A program made the translations under genes and the position numbers. From Leuconostoc suionicum (GTDB lineage Bacteria > Bacillota > Bacilli > Lactobacillales > Lactobacillaceae): a stretch of DNA of 64,000 bases. This document shows positions 39,657 through 48,668 of this stretch, in pieces. The stretch spans positions 1 through 64,000 of the forward strand of contig NZ_CP015247.1 of NCBI RefSeq assembly GCF_001891125.1, in the 5' to 3' direction. The notes beneath the pieces were generated by a model, which saw nothing but the letters and a program-made list of their open reading frames with translations, ran no database searches and was not told the DNA's origin. How positions within the stretch are numbered: the first letter of the stretch is position 1; each line of letters opens with the position of its first letter.

Positions 39657-41708
39657 CTAATATTTTAATAATAATGCATTGACAGCGACAATTATTGTTG
39701 ATAGCGACATAATTAATGCAGCAATCATTGGGTTTAGCATTATACCAGCAAATGCCAACACACCGGCGGCCAAAGGAATAGCAATAATGTTGTAACTAGC
39801 TCCCCACCATAAGTTTTGCACTTGCTTAGTATTGCTACGCTTAGCTAGATTAATAAAATCAATAATTTTTGATAACTGATCAGCTATTAATATAGCATCA
39901 GCGGAAGCATGTGCCACTTCCGTTCCAACACCGATGGCAATACTTAAATTAGCTTGAGCTAAGGCTGGGGCATCATTAATACCATCGCCAATCATCATTG
40001 TCATACCATGTTGTTGATACTTTGAAACCAACTTAATTTTGTCTTGGGGTGATACTTGGGCATGGATATCTGTTATTTTTAACTCGTCAGCAATCTGGTT
40101 AGCAGCCAATTCGTTGTCACCTGTAATCATAACAGGTGTGATTCCTTGATTCAATAAAGTGCGAATAAAGGCAGAGGCTGATTCTTTGAGATGGTCTCCT
40201 TGTGCTATTACAGCTATAACGCGTCCCTCTTCCAATAAGTAAGAAATTGAGACTTCTGTTTGTAGTGGCGTAAAAGTAATATGATTTTGTTTGAGATATT
40301 TTGCCGATGCAAGTGTATATAATTGATCATCTATTTTACCACGTACACCATAACCAGCAATGTTTTCTACATGTGATGCTTGTATTTTTGGTGCGTGTTT
40401 TTCTTTTGCGTAGTTAACGATGGATTGCGCAAGTGGATGCGTGGATTGCTGGTCTAAGGCGCTCATAATTCCTAGTGCTTTACTTTGATCAAAGTCATAG
40501 ACACTAAAGCGTTGTACAGTAAATTTTCCAGTTGTTAATGTACCAGTTTTATCCATTAAAGCAAACTTTAAATGATTTGCTGCCACTAGTGCTTTACGAT
40601 TTTTGATTAATATGCCTTCTTTTGCTGCGATCGCCTTTGTTCGATTGATGACCAAAGGTACTGCTAGACCCAAAGCGTGGGGGCAGGCAATGACTAATAC
40701 AGTTGCGGCAATATTAATTGCAAAACCTAGTCCGCGTAGTGGCGTCCAAATAAGGAGAGAACCAATAGCAAATAATAAAGCCACCCAAAACAGCCATGAT
40801 GCGACTTTGTCTGCTAGTGTTTCAGCGCGCGATTTCTTATCTTGAGAAGATAGCAAGGTTTCCTTTAGCTGGCCAATAAAAGAATCTTCCCCAACAGTCG
40901 TTAATTTGACATCAAGTGTACCATTACCGTTAATGGTGCCACCAACCACTTGAGAACCCATTTTCTTTTCGACTAGTCGACTTTCACCAGTCATTAAAGA
41001 TTCATCAACCTGGCTTACACCTTCAACTACAGTACCATCAGCAGGGAAAGATTCACCAGCCAAGACACGAACAATCATGTCTGATTTTAGTGTGTCAATA
41101 GGCATATCCATCAGCATATCATCATGCTTGACATGAGCAATATTTGGCATTAATTCGCGTAACTTAGCCGTTGCATCTCCGGCTTGCATAGTCACAGACA
41201 TCTCAATTCGGTGACCTAGAAGCATAATAACATTTAATGTTGCAAATTCCCAAAAGAAATCCATAACGTGAACATGAAATAGTTGCGTTGATAGAACCGC
41301 GTAAATAGAATACCAAAAAGTAACATTCAGCCCGACAGTAATTAAGCTCATCATAGCGGGTTTTTTAGTACGAAATTCAGCGCGCGCACCATCCCAAAAA
41401 GGTTTGGAACCAATGAAGTAGAGGAGGGTAGATAATAGCGCAGATACCCAAGAACTGCCAGGGAAAGTAAAAGTAAATGGCAAATAGATACCCATGAAGG
41501 GTGTGATAATGATGATTGGAATCATTAAGAAAAAAGCCCACCAAAAACGGCGTTTCATGTCTGACATATTCATACTGTCCATGCCGGCATGAGAAGTGTG
41601 TTCATGACTGGACATGTCCATATGATCGTGGTTCATGCTTGACATGTCATGGTGCTCATGTGATGTATCTTTATTTGTCATATTCATGTGATCATAGTTC
41701 ATAGTCAT
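39657..41708 (-). CDS. copB: Copper-exporting P1B-type ATPase CopB
   Basis: CopB pumps copper (or silver) out of the cell. The 683-residue protein lacks N-terminal CxxC domains and instead starts with a His/Met-rich stretch of about 50 residues, as in Enterococcus hirae CopB. The membrane metal site is CPH (VIACPHALGLAVP), the phosphorylated Asp is in LMDKTGTLTTG, and the HP motif (STHPLAQS), TGES and GDGINDAPAL are all present. Eight membrane helices are expected. Its ATG overlaps the copY stop by ATGA, so repressor and pump are translated as one unit. No CopA or copper chaperone is in the window. Confidence 0.94.
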   Translation of the reverse strand: MTMNYDHMNMTNKDTSHEHHDMSSMNHDHMDMSSHEHTSHAGMDSMNMSDMKRRFWWAFFLMIPIIIITPFMGIYLPFTFTFPGSSWVSALLSTLLYFIGSKPFWDGARAEFRTKKPAMMSLITVGLNVTFWYSIYAVLSTQLFHVHVMDFFWEFATLNVIMLLGHRIEMSVTMQAGDATAKLRELMPNIAHVKHDDMLMDMPIDTLKSDMIVRVLAGESFPADGTVVEGVSQVDESLMTGESRLVEKKMGSQVVGGTINGNGTLDVKLTTVGEDSFIGQLKETLLSSQDKKSRAETLADKVASWLFWVALLFAIGSLLIWTPLRGLGFAINIAATVLVIACPHALGLAVPLVINRTKAIAAKEGILIKNRKALVAANHLKFALMDKTGTLTTGKFTVQRFSVYDFDQSKALGIMSALDQQSTHPLAQSIVNYAKEKHAPKIQASHVENIAGYGVRGKIDDQLYTLASAKYLKQNHITFTPLQTEVSISYLLEEGRVIAVIAQGDHLKESASAFIRTLLNQGITPVMITGDNELAANQIADELKITDIHAQVSPQDKIKLVSKYQQHGMTMMIGDGINDAPALAQANLSIAIGVGTEVAHASADAILIADQLSKIIDFINLAKRSNTKQVQNLWWGASYNIIAIPLAAGVLAFAGIMLNPMIAALIMSLSTIIVAVNALLLKY

Positions 41709-42130
41709 TTACAATCCTCACAGTTTTCGGGTAGACAGTTACAAGCAATGCTTTCCGGGGCATTTTTCATTTTTTGTTCTAGTAACGCTTGTAGTTTGGT
41801 AATGTCTGATTGAGATAAAGTCATGTCAGCAAGTACATCCAATAACGTGTGGCCAATACACATGGCGCACATGTCGTCGATTGTGGCACGTAGTGTTTGG
41901 GTCATCGTTTCATGTTCACCTACGGTTGGCGTGTATAAGCGGTTACGTGTAGCACCATCTGTGCGTAACAATCCCTTTTTTAGTATTCGATTGATTAGCG
42001 TTTTAACGGTTGATGGCTGCCAATTTTTCTGGTTGTTCATAATGTGAATGATTTGATTGGCGGTAGCTTCACCTAATGTCCATATCACACGCATTATTTC
42101 CCATTCGCTTGGTGTTAGTAATTTATTCAT
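41705..42130 (-). CDS. copY: Copper-responsive repressor CopY
   Basis: A 141-residue BlaI/MecI-type winged-helix repressor (LTPSEWEIMRVIWTLGEATANQIIHIM, then WQPSTVKTLINRILKKGLL). The C-terminus CNCLPENCEDCK supplies four Cys in a CxC-x4-CxxC arrangement, slightly different from the CxCxxxxCxC of E. hirae CopY, for zinc/copper exchange. Zinc-loaded CopY binds the cop box and copper releases it. A perfect cop box lies at 42141-42150 in its own promoter, and copB follows with overlap. Confidence 0.93.
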   Translation of the reverse strand: MNKLLTPSEWEIMRVIWTLGEATANQIIHIMNNQKNWQPSTVKTLINRILKKGLLRTDGATRNRLYTPTVGEHETMTQTLRATIDDMCAMCIGHTLLDVLADMTLSQSDITKLQALLEQKMKNAPESIACNCLPENCEDCK

Positions 42131-42137
42131 ACCTTTA

Positions 42138-42166
42138 GTCTACAACTGTAAACTAAAAAGTACAAC
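42138..42166 (-). promoter_or_regulatory. copYB promoter with cop-box operator
   Basis: TACAACTGTA (42141-42150) is a perfect cop box (TACAnnTGTA). On the minus strand TTGTAC and TAGACT, 17 bp apart, form a plausible promoter whose spacer and -10 are covered by the operator; a half-matching TACAACTATT at 42161 could be a second weak site. Confidence 0.8.
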
Positions 42167-42195
42167 TATTTTGAATACTTTATGAATAAAAAGGA

Positions 42196-42231
42196 TTGAC
42201 AAGACAAAGTGTACTGTGTATTATAGTACAC
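42196..42231 (+). promoter_or_regulatory. Promoter and inverted-repeat operator of the GntR-ABC operon
   Basis: TTGACA (42196-42201), 17-bp spacer, TATTAT (42219-42224). A 7-bp inverted repeat GTGTACT-N9-AGTACAC (42209-42231) straddles the -10, which is the usual style of YtrA/GntR operators. Autoregulation by the downstream GntR protein is inferred. Confidence 0.75.
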
Positions 42232-42255
42232 GTAGTACAGATGTCATGGGGAGCA

Positions 42256-42366
42256 ATGAAACACACAAAAGAACAGTTATTGATAGGACAACTTAGAAAA
42301 ACCTATCAAAATTTAATAAGGAAGTGCACAGATGGCGCAAATTCAACGCAGTCAACCATTATATGA
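42256..42366 (+). CDS. Possible 36-residue small ORF before the GntR gene
   Basis: ATG 42256 follows GGGGAG at seven bases and opens a frame MKHTKEQLLIGQLRKTYQNL... that runs 35 bases into the GntR gene in another frame. It has a good ribosome site and charged, helical content, but no homology I can name. It may be a real small protein, a leader that couples translation, or chance. Confidence 0.3.
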   Translation: MKHTKEQLLIGQLRKTYQNLIRKCTDGANSTQSTII

Positions 42367-42697
42367 GCAGTTAATGTGGCGTATTAAAGCGCAAATTGCG
42401 TCTGGTGTATTGCATATTGGTGATAAACTACCATCAGTCCGGGAAATGGCTTTAATTGAGGGATTAAATCCAAATACAGTGGCAAAGGCTTATAAAGCTC
42501 TTGAAGCGCAAAATGTGATTGAAACGGTGACCGGTAAAGGTACTTTTGTTCATGAAAACAAGGGCATTGTAGATGATAAATTATTAGCACAATTACGTTT
42601 AAAAATGACCGAAATTGTTATTGAGGCCAAACGTGCGTCTATTGATGCCAAGCAGCTACATAGTTGGATTGAAGAATTATATGGAGAAATATCATGA
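42332..42697 (+). CDS. GntR-family regulator, YtrA subfamily
   Basis: The 121-residue repressor consists of a GntR winged helix (LYEQLMWRIKAQIASGVLHIGDKLPSVREMA) followed only by a short helical dimerisation segment of about 40 residues, the YtrA hallmark. YtrA-type proteins regulate adjacent ABC transporter genes in response to cell-wall-active agents or other stress. It overlaps the ABC gene by four bases and an inverted-repeat operator covers its promoter. Confidence 0.9.
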   Translation: MAQIQRSQPLYEQLMWRIKAQIASGVLHIGDKLPSVREMALIEGLNPNTVAKAYKALEAQNVIETVTGKGTFVHENKGIVDDKLLAQLRLKMTEIVIEAKRASIDAKQLHSWIEELYGEIS

Positions 42698-43599
42698 GTT
42701 TAATTTTAGAAAATATTTCTAAAAAGATACACCATCATGCCATTCTAAAAAATGCAAGTTTTGAGCTCAAAGAGGGAGAAATTGTTGGACTAGTTGGGCG
42801 TAATGGTGCGGGGAAAACAACATTATTTAGAACAATATCTGGGGAGATGCAAGCTGATTTTGGTCGTATAGGTCTAGATAATAAAGATTATATGAAAACA
42901 GTTGCAGTTCATGACCAATTATTTTATATTGATATGCCAGACAATTGGTTGGCGTTTTATACACCAAAGCGAGTTAAATCAATTTTGGAAGTTGCCTATA
43001 CAGACTTTGATTCAGACTGGTATGATGATCGGTTGAAGCAGTTTGGTTTAAACAATAATAAACGTGTTCAGAATTACTCAAAAGGAATGAAAGCGTTGTT
43101 TACGATTATTGTCAGCTTCGCAAGCCGTGCCCAATATGTTTTATTGGACGAACCGCTTGATGGATTAGACGTATTAGTTCGGGATCAGGTAAAACAGTTA
43201 ATTATTGATCGTGTTACAAAAAATAACACGACCGTGCTTATTGCGTCACATAATTTGGTTGAGCTTGATACCTTAGTTGATCGTATTCTATTACTGAAAG
43301 ATGGCACAATTGATCGTGCATTTGCGATTGAAAATAATAAAAACATTAAAAAGTATCAACTGGCTTACGATGGGGATGTGATGCCGGAATTTCTAAGAAA
43401 CAATGGAACGATTATTGCTCAAGTTGGTCATATTGTAACCATTGTGTTTGATAATTTTGATGAAGATATTGGTATTAAGTTAGCTGGATCAGATTTCAAG
43501 TTCATAGAAGAACTACCAATTAGCAGTGAAGACATATTCCGTGCGAGCTTTGCCAACGAAGTATACGCTTGGCAGCAAGAATTGGGGGGGGAACAATGA
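42694..43599 (+). CDS. ABC transporter ATP-binding protein (first pair)
   Basis: A 301-residue nucleotide-binding subunit: Walker A GRNGAGKTTLF, a signature written NYSKGMKA (replacing LSGGQ, common in BcrA/YtrB-type proteins), Walker B YVLLDEPLDGLD and H-loop ASHNLVEL. The C-terminal 80 residues form an extra domain. It sits between the GntR regulator and its permease, overlapping the latter by ATGA. This resembles the YtrB type of exporters for cell-envelope-directed compounds. Confidence 0.9.
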   Translation: MSLILENISKKIHHHAILKNASFELKEGEIVGLVGRNGAGKTTLFRTISGEMQADFGRIGLDNKDYMKTVAVHDQLFYIDMPDNWLAFYTPKRVKSILEVAYTDFDSDWYDDRLKQFGLNNNKRVQNYSKGMKALFTIIVSFASRAQYVLLDEPLDGLDVLVRDQVKQLIIDRVTKNNTTVLIASHNLVELDTLVDRILLLKDGTIDRAFAIENNKNIKKYQLAYDGDVMPEFLRNNGTIIAQVGHIVTIVFDNFDEDIGIKLAGSDFKFIEELPISSEDIFRASFANEVYAWQQELGGEQ

Positions 43600-44432
43600 A
43601 ACAAGCACTACGGCTATATGGCAGGATTAAATCTAATCAAATTATATTAATAGCGATTCTTGGTGTTCTAGTAACTTGTTTTATTGGGGGCGTGAATACA
43701 TATTATGGGCGAGCAATAACAAACATAGGCAGTGATAGCGAGTTGGGAGGCGTACTTATGGGTATAATGCTCCTAGCAGCAGGCGCCGCTACGTGCGCAG
43801 ATCAAACAAGACACTTAAATACCTGGTTGAGTACGCAGAGCGCTTCTAGAAGGCAGTTCTTCATCAGTAAAGTGGTGTGGATGATTATTGCGCCAATTGT
43901 ACTGGGTGCTGCTATTGACCTATTCATGTCCATTACAATACGCTCTGATAATTTGCACAAGGTGGCGAGTAACAATTTAAACGACGCTGTGGAATTATTT
44001 TACGTTGCTAGTGTGGTGGTGTTGGTTAGTACAATTATTGGGCCAATATGGCAAAAAATTGTAATTAGTTTATTTGTGTTAATTGTGTGGTCATCAATAT
44101 CTGTTGGCGTCAATACTATATCTTTTAAGCTCGGTATGAAAGAGTTATCTCAAAGTACAGAGTTTATAATGTTAGTAACATTTGTCGCAGCAATGCTCTT
44201 ATTAGGTGCTAGCTATTATATTGTGGGCATTATTGGTACAGAAAGTGAACATGACACAGTACGTGTACCTGCTTTGAGATGGCCGGTAATTATATTTGTA
44301 TTTGCATCAACATTGGCTCTTCCACTTCTTAATGGAAGTTCCCTAACGGCGGGTTCATTTGTATTACCAGCAATTTTGAGCGTAATCACATTCATCTTCG
44401 TATTTAAACCAAAACTATCTTGGCAAAAATAG
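43596..44432 (+). CDS. ABC transporter permease (first pair)
   Basis: A 278-residue membrane protein with six to seven predicted helices and no clear signature motif, the expected partner of the preceding ATPase. The ATG at 43596 overlaps the ATPase stop (ATGA) after an unusually G-rich ribosome site (seven G). An in-frame ATG at 43569 lies inside the ATPase gene and lacks support. The segment RHLNTWLSTQSASRRQFFISKVVW matches the loop where ABC-2 permeases contact the ATPase (residues about 69-92). Confidence 0.82.
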   Translation: MKQALRLYGRIKSNQIILIAILGVLVTCFIGGVNTYYGRAITNIGSDSELGGVLMGIMLLAAGAATCADQTRHLNTWLSTQSASRRQFFISKVVWMIIAPIVLGAAIDLFMSITIRSDNLHKVASNNLNDAVELFYVASVVVLVSTIIGPIWQKIVISLFVLIVWSSISVGVNTISFKLGMKELSQSTEFIMLVTFVAAMLLLGASYYIVGIIGTESEHDTVRVPALRWPVIIFVFASTLALPLLNGSSLTAGSFVLPAILSVITFIFVFKPKLSWQK

Positions 44433-44456
44433 TTGATTCAATAAAAGGGGAAAAAC

Positions 44457-45362
44457 ATGGCATTATTGGAAGTAAAGAACGTTAATAAAAAGTATGGTAG
44501 TAGAGCAGCAATGGATGACGTCAGTTTCAATGTTGAAGCTGGTCACATTGTTGGATTGATTGGTCCCAATGGCGCTGGTAAATCAACAACCATGCGTGCT
44601 ATTACTGGTTTAATGAGCTACTCATCTGGACAAATCACGTTTGATGGGCAACCTGTGACCTTTAATAATCATAGTGCGCTTGATAAAATTGGTAATTTGA
44701 TTGAATATCCAGCCATTTATCCGAACTTAACCGCGCTAGAACACTTGAAGTTGTATGCAATGGACACAAAAAATCCCGCTGATTTCAAAGAATTAATGCA
44801 TAAAACGCAAATAGACGGGGATAATTTTGGAAAGCGCAAGGCGAAAAATTTTTCATTGGGTATGAAACAGCGACTTGGTATTGCTATTGCGCTCATCCGA
44901 AATCCAAAATTAGTTATTTTGGATGAACCAATGAACGGACTTGACCCACAATCGGTTCACGACTTGCGTGAATTAATTCGTTCGTTGGCTGAAGAAGGGG
45001 TGGCTTTCTTGATTTCAAGCCATCTATTGGATGAATTGCAAAAACTAGTGGATGATGTTGTAATCATTAATCACGGAAAAATTATTCAAACGGCTACCAT
45101 AGAGACATTCTTTATTCATGACCAAGCACGTTGGACATTTGACACTAATGATAATGAATCAGCTCTACAAATCGCACAAGATAAAAAATGGCAAGCTACA
45201 ATCGACAACGGACAGTTGCAAATTAGTGGGGCAGAAAATTTGCAACAAGTGATCACAGCATTCAATGCAGCCAATATACAAATTCAATCACTTAATACTG
45301 CAACTGGCAATCTAGAAAAGTCACTACTTGATATGCTAGCGGCTGATAATCAGGGGGAATAA
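44457..45362 (+). CDS. ABC transporter ATP-binding protein (second pair, BcrA-type)
   Basis: A 301-residue ATPase of the bacitracin/lantibiotic-resistance class: Walker A GPNGAGKSTTMR, signature NFSLGMKQRLGIA, Walker B LVILDEPMNGLDP and SSHLLDEL H-loop. The Met-rich signature NFSLGMKQ is typical of BcrA/SpaF-like proteins. The last 90 residues are an extra domain often seen in this group. It begins 24 bases after the first permease and is followed four bases later by the second permease. Confidence 0.92.
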   Translation: MALLEVKNVNKKYGSRAAMDDVSFNVEAGHIVGLIGPNGAGKSTTMRAITGLMSYSSGQITFDGQPVTFNNHSALDKIGNLIEYPAIYPNLTALEHLKLYAMDTKNPADFKELMHKTQIDGDNFGKRKAKNFSLGMKQRLGIAIALIRNPKLVILDEPMNGLDPQSVHDLRELIRSLAEEGVAFLISSHLLDELQKLVDDVVIINHGKIIQTATIETFFIHDQARWTFDTNDNESALQIAQDKKWQATIDNGQLQISGAENLQQVITAFNAANIQIQSLNTATGNLEKSLLDMLAADNQGE

Positions 45363-45365
45363 CGC

Positions 45366-46133
45366 ATGTTAACATTAATGAAGCAAGAATATTACAAAGC
45401 ATTCAAGCAAAATAGATTATACATTTGGTTGATTTTAGGATTTATTTTTCCCATTGCTATCATCGGCATTTTTAAGTCAACAAGATCAGCTGGATCGATT
45501 ATTAATCTTGGTCAGTCCTTAATTTATGTTGAAATGGCAGGAATCATTATTACTGCTTTGTCTATCTCTCAAGAGTTCGGTTTTGGTACAATTCGTCCAT
45601 TGCTGTCACGTCGCTTTAGTCGAGGGGAAGTGTTCATCAGTAAGTTGTTATTAAACATTAGTGTTTACATTGGATTGTTTTTATCAGCTTTTATTGGTAC
45701 TGTTTTGGCTACTGCTATATTTGCCCCTAAATATGATTTCTCACAAAAGTTAGGATATATAGGGAATAGTTGGCAGGGTATGATGATTTCGATTATGGAT
45801 GTAGCACTTCAAATGATATTTGTGGCTGCATTAGTATTGATGGTTACGAACATGGTCAAAAGTTCAGGAGCTGCTATTGGACTTGGCGTAGTGATGATAG
45901 TTGCTACACCAATCATCTCTGTCATTTCGTTAAAATTAATTGATTTAGCACCAATCTTGAAGTGGAATCCATTCAATATTTATTTAGGTATTGCTAGTCT
46001 TGGACAAGTTAAACTTAGTATAATGGCACAAATAATGGATATGTCACAAGGAGCAATGATATCAGCATATTTGATATATATTGTGTTGATGTATGGTATC
46101 GCTTATTTAATCTTTAGAAAACGCAGCGTTTAA
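45366..46133 (+). CDS. ABC-2 type permease (second pair)
   Basis: A 255-residue six-helix permease of the BcrB/lantibiotic-immunity type: LMKQEYYKAFKQNR amphipathic N-terminus, then ISQEFGFGTIRPLLSRRFSRGEVFISKLLL, the conserved loop after helix 2 (residues about 68-97). With the preceding ATPase it should form an exporter or immunity pump. The operon of five genes ends here at a strong terminator. Confidence 0.87.
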   Translation: MLTLMKQEYYKAFKQNRLYIWLILGFIFPIAIIGIFKSTRSAGSIINLGQSLIYVEMAGIIITALSISQEFGFGTIRPLLSRRFSRGEVFISKLLLNISVYIGLFLSAFIGTVLATAIFAPKYDFSQKLGYIGNSWQGMMISIMDVALQMIFVAALVLMVTNMVKSSGAAIGLGVVMIVATPIISVISLKLIDLAPILKWNPFNIYLGIASLGQVKLSIMAQIMDMSQGAMISAYLIYIVLMYGIAYLIFRKRSV

Positions 46134-46148
46134 AATTGATAAATAATA

Positions 46149-46184
46149 AAAAACACGAACGTAATGTGAGTTCGTGTTTTTTAT
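46149..46184. terminator. Bidirectional terminator
   Basis: AAAACACGAAC (46150-46160) pairs with GTTCGTGTTTT (46170-46180) with T-runs on both strands; it serves the ABC operon and the convergent reductase gene. Confidence 0.9.
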
Positions 46185-47045
46185 TTAAAAGTCGGCTGAG
46201 GAAGCATCAGTATGGAATCCACCCACGCCAGTGAGTGAGTCTAATGATGCAATTTCTGCTGATGTTAGAGCAAAGTCGAATACATCGGCATTGGCTTTAA
46301 TGTATGTTTCATGTGTTGATTTTGGTAAAGGTAAGAATCCCTTATCCAAGGACCAACGAATTAATATTTGCGGCACCGATTTATTGTATTTTTTACTCAG
46401 ATCAACGACTTGTGGTAAATCAACGAGCTTTCCTGTACCTAGTGGGGAATAGGCTTCGTTAAGCATGCCATGATCTTTATCATAGGCAACTAATTCTTGT
46501 TGGTTATCAGAAGGATTTAAAAAGTTTTGATTAACCATGGGTGCTATAGTTTGTGTTTTGGCTAGTGCTTCTAGATGTTCAATTTGGAAATTCGAAACGC
46601 CAATGGCTGTCGTTTTTCCTATTTTATATTCATCTTCCAAAGCACGCCAAGTATCTGCGTTTGCATCAATCCAGGCGTCCTTTCCTTGTTTTTGCAGGGC
46701 AGCAGGATTTGGCCAATGGATTAAATATAAATCAACGTAATCTAAGCCAAGCTTGCTAAGGGATGTGTCAAGCGCTTGTATAGCTTTTTCATATGTGTGC
46801 GCATCATTCCAAAGTTTAGTCGTTACAAACAATTCATCACGTGGAATACCAGAATCTTTTATGGCACGACCGACAGAATCTTCATTACCATATACAGCCG
46901 CTGTATCGATGTGGCGATAACCTGCTTCTAGAGCCCAACGCACAGACTGATAAGCTTCTGTACCGTTTGCACTTTGCCAAGTTCCAAACCCAATTATAGG
47001 AATTTCGATGCCGTTGGTTAGCTTATATGTATCTACAAGGGACAT
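46185..47045 (-). CDS. Aldo/keto reductase
   Basis: A 286-residue NAD(P)H-dependent AKR of the 2,5-diketo-D-gluconate reductase type. The (beta/alpha)8 barrel signatures are complete: GYRHIDTAAVYGNE with catalytic Asp-Tyr, TKLWND with Lys, LIHWPNP with His, GVSNFQIEHLEAL and LPKSTHETYI for the cofactor phosphate. Substrate is probably small aldehydes or ketones. It is transcribed alone. Confidence 0.92.
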   Translation of the reverse strand: MSLVDTYKLTNGIEIPIIGFGTWQSANGTEAYQSVRWALEAGYRHIDTAAVYGNEDSVGRAIKDSGIPRDELFVTTKLWNDAHTYEKAIQALDTSLSKLGLDYVDLYLIHWPNPAALQKQGKDAWIDANADTWRALEDEYKIGKTTAIGVSNFQIEHLEALAKTQTIAPMVNQNFLNPSDNQQELVAYDKDHGMLNEAYSPLGTGKLVDLPQVVDLSKKYNKSVPQILIRWSLDKGFLPLPKSTHETYIKANADVFDFALTSAEIASLDSLTGVGGFHTDASSADF

Positions 47046-47298
47046 GTGATTTACCTCCGTGAGTCTTTTATTATACGGTGTTATTTTGATAGCACCAGTT
47101 ACCCTCAGTATAACATGTCAGTCTCACTAATTGATTTTTAGTGCACGGAGAAAAATAATTACTTTAACACTGATTTAATGTTAGTGCAGTACAGTGATTA
47201 TATTGACAATAATACTTAAATTTGTCAAATTAGCGAAGCCCCCTAAAAAAGATACACTCAATCTATTATTATTCTCTCAAATTATAATTCTCTTCTCT
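47046..47298. other. Intergenic region without protein gene
   Basis: No coding frame of note. It holds TTGACA...TGTCAA (47203-47228, inverted), a C-rich tract with AAAGATAC (47239-47255) and CT-rich DNA leading to the hairpin at 47299. The promoter of the reductase gene must also lie here on the minus strand, but I cannot place it. Confidence 0.5.
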
Positions 47299-47334
47299 CC
47301 CCCGTATCTTTGGATGCGGGGGTTTCGTTTTGAG
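47299..47334 (+). terminator. Strong orphan terminator, possible small RNA 3' end
   Basis: CCCCCGTATC (47299-47308) pairs over ten bases with GATGCGGGGG (47313-47322), including one G-T pair, then TTTCGTTTTG. No plus-strand gene leads into it. Upstream CCCCC (47239-47243) and AAAGATAC (47248-47255) can pair with GGGGG and GTATCTTT of the same hairpin, so two exclusive folds exist. A small regulatory RNA starting in 47130-47235 is possible. Confidence 0.6.
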
Positions 47335-47369
47335 TGATGAAAGAATCTAGCTGTTTTAAAGCAACTAAA

Positions 47370-47403
47370 AAGCACCAAAACCTTATCGATTTTGGCGCTT
47401 TTT
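47370..47403 (-). terminator. Terminator downstream of tRNA-Asn
   Basis: On the minus strand AGCGCCAAAATC...GATT-like loop...GGTTTTGGTGCT forms a 10-bp or longer stem followed by TTTTTAG; T residues flank both sides. Confidence 0.8.
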
Positions 47404-47409
47404 TTAGGA

Positions 47410-47481
47410 CTGCTCCACTTGGATTCGAACCAAGGACCTGCGCATTAACAGTGCGTTATTCTACCACTGAACTATGGAGCA
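47410..47481 (-). tRNA. tRNA-Asn(GTT)
   Basis: 72-base cloverleaf on the minus strand, acceptor TGCTCCA/TGGAGCA, anticodon GTT in CTGTTAATG, T arm CTTGGTTCGAATCCAAG. It stands alone with its own promoter and terminator. Confidence 0.95.
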
Positions 47482-47506
47482 ATTAGCTGAATTAATCAAC
47501 TATTAA

Positions 47507-47535
47507 AGTATATCAACGTTGGAATATCTTGTCAA
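47507..47535 (-). promoter_or_regulatory. Promoter of tRNA-Asn
   Basis: On the minus strand TTGACA (47530-47535), 17-bp spacer, TATACT (47507-47512), 25 bases before the tRNA. Confidence 0.82.
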
Positions 47536-47539
47536 CAGT

Positions 47540-48658
47540 TTACTGCGAAAGTAACTGCTTAATTTTTTGTAGTGCTGTTGTGAGCTGTGATTCTGATATT
47601 GTCAGTGGCGGTAACAAACGAAGCGTATTGTGTCCGGCACTCAAGGTAACAATTTTTTCATCCAATAAGTCAGTAACAACTTGCTTTACAGGTATGTTTA
47701 ATTCAATACCGGCCATCATACCAAGGCCCCGTACTTCAACAACGCTACTTAACTCTTTGAAGGTTGCCAATTCCTGCCAAAAAAGATTAATTTTTTCTGA
47801 AATACTAGGCAGGATTAAAGATAATTCGTCTAGTGTTGCACTAGCAGCACTCATGGCCAGTGGATTCCCGCCAAATGTTGAACCATGTGCATTATATGAA
47901 AATGAACTGGCAAATTCGTTTTTAGCAAGCATTGCACCCACAGGAACACCGCTAGCCAATGCTTTGGCATTCGTAAAAATATCCGGTTGAAAATGATAGT
48001 TTTCAAATGCAAACTTTTTTCCCGTGCGTCCCATGCCAGTCTGTACTTCATCAATCATGATTAAAGACCCATTATCATGAACTACTTGAATTAGTTCTGT
48101 AACAAAATCTTGATGCGCAGGAATGACACCTCCTTCGCCTTGAACAAGCTCAAGCATTACGCCAGCAACGTCCGTATTAAGGAGTTCTTTTAAACTGTTA
48201 ATGTCATTAAACTCTGCATACTGGAACCCAGCTAACATAGGTAATCCGTAATGGATGCTATCTTGTCCAGTTGCTGACATAGCAGCATAAGTACGACCGT
48301 GAAAAGAGTTTTTGAAAGTAATGATTGTTTCCCGCTTAGTCACTAAACGGGCTAACTTAATTGCCGCTTCGTTAGCTTCCGCTCCTGAATTGGCAAAATA
48401 AGTGGTATAAGCTTCACCACCTAATTTTGCTGCCACAGTTTCTTGCAATTCATTTTCGTATAAATTAGGCAAGTGCCAGATTTCTTTAGCTTGAGCAATA
48501 AGTGCCGATACAACAGCATCATTATTTGCGCCAACGTTATAGACACCAATACCACTGGATAGGTCTGTGTACTCATTGTTTTTACCGTCAGTCCAGGTGG
48601 CGTTTTTAGTTTTCTTAAATGTTAGTGGGGCACGTTGATAGTTTGGAAATAGCGTCAT
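47540..48658 (-). CDS. argD: Acetylornithine aminotransferase
   Basis: ArgD transfers an amino group from glutamate to N-acetylglutamate semialdehyde. The 372-residue product has the class III aminotransferase set: FANSGAEANEAAIKLAR, FHGRTYAAMSATGQ, MIDEVQTGMGRTG (PLP Asp-Gln) and the Schiff-base Lys in FTNAKALASGVPVGAM. The start is ATG 48658 after TGAGGT; an in-frame start at 48754 would lie inside argB and add 32 foreign-looking residues. It is last in argCJBD. Confidence 0.94.
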   Translation of the reverse strand: MTLFPNYQRAPLTFKKTKNATWTDGKNNEYTDLSSGIGVYNVGANNDAVVSALIAQAKEIWHLPNLYENELQETVAAKLGGEAYTTYFANSGAEANEAAIKLARLVTKRETIITFKNSFHGRTYAAMSATGQDSIHYGLPMLAGFQYAEFNDINSLKELLNTDVAGVMLELVQGEGGVIPAHQDFVTELIQVVHDNGSLIMIDEVQTGMGRTGKKFAFENYHFQPDIFTNAKALASGVPVGAMLAKNEFASSFSYNAHGSTFGGNPLAMSAASATLDELSLILPSISEKINLFWQELATFKELSSVVEVRGLGMMAGIELNIPVKQVVTDLLDEKIVTLSAGHNTLRLLPPLTISESQLTTALQKIKQLLSQ

Positions 48659-48668
48659 GTGATATACC

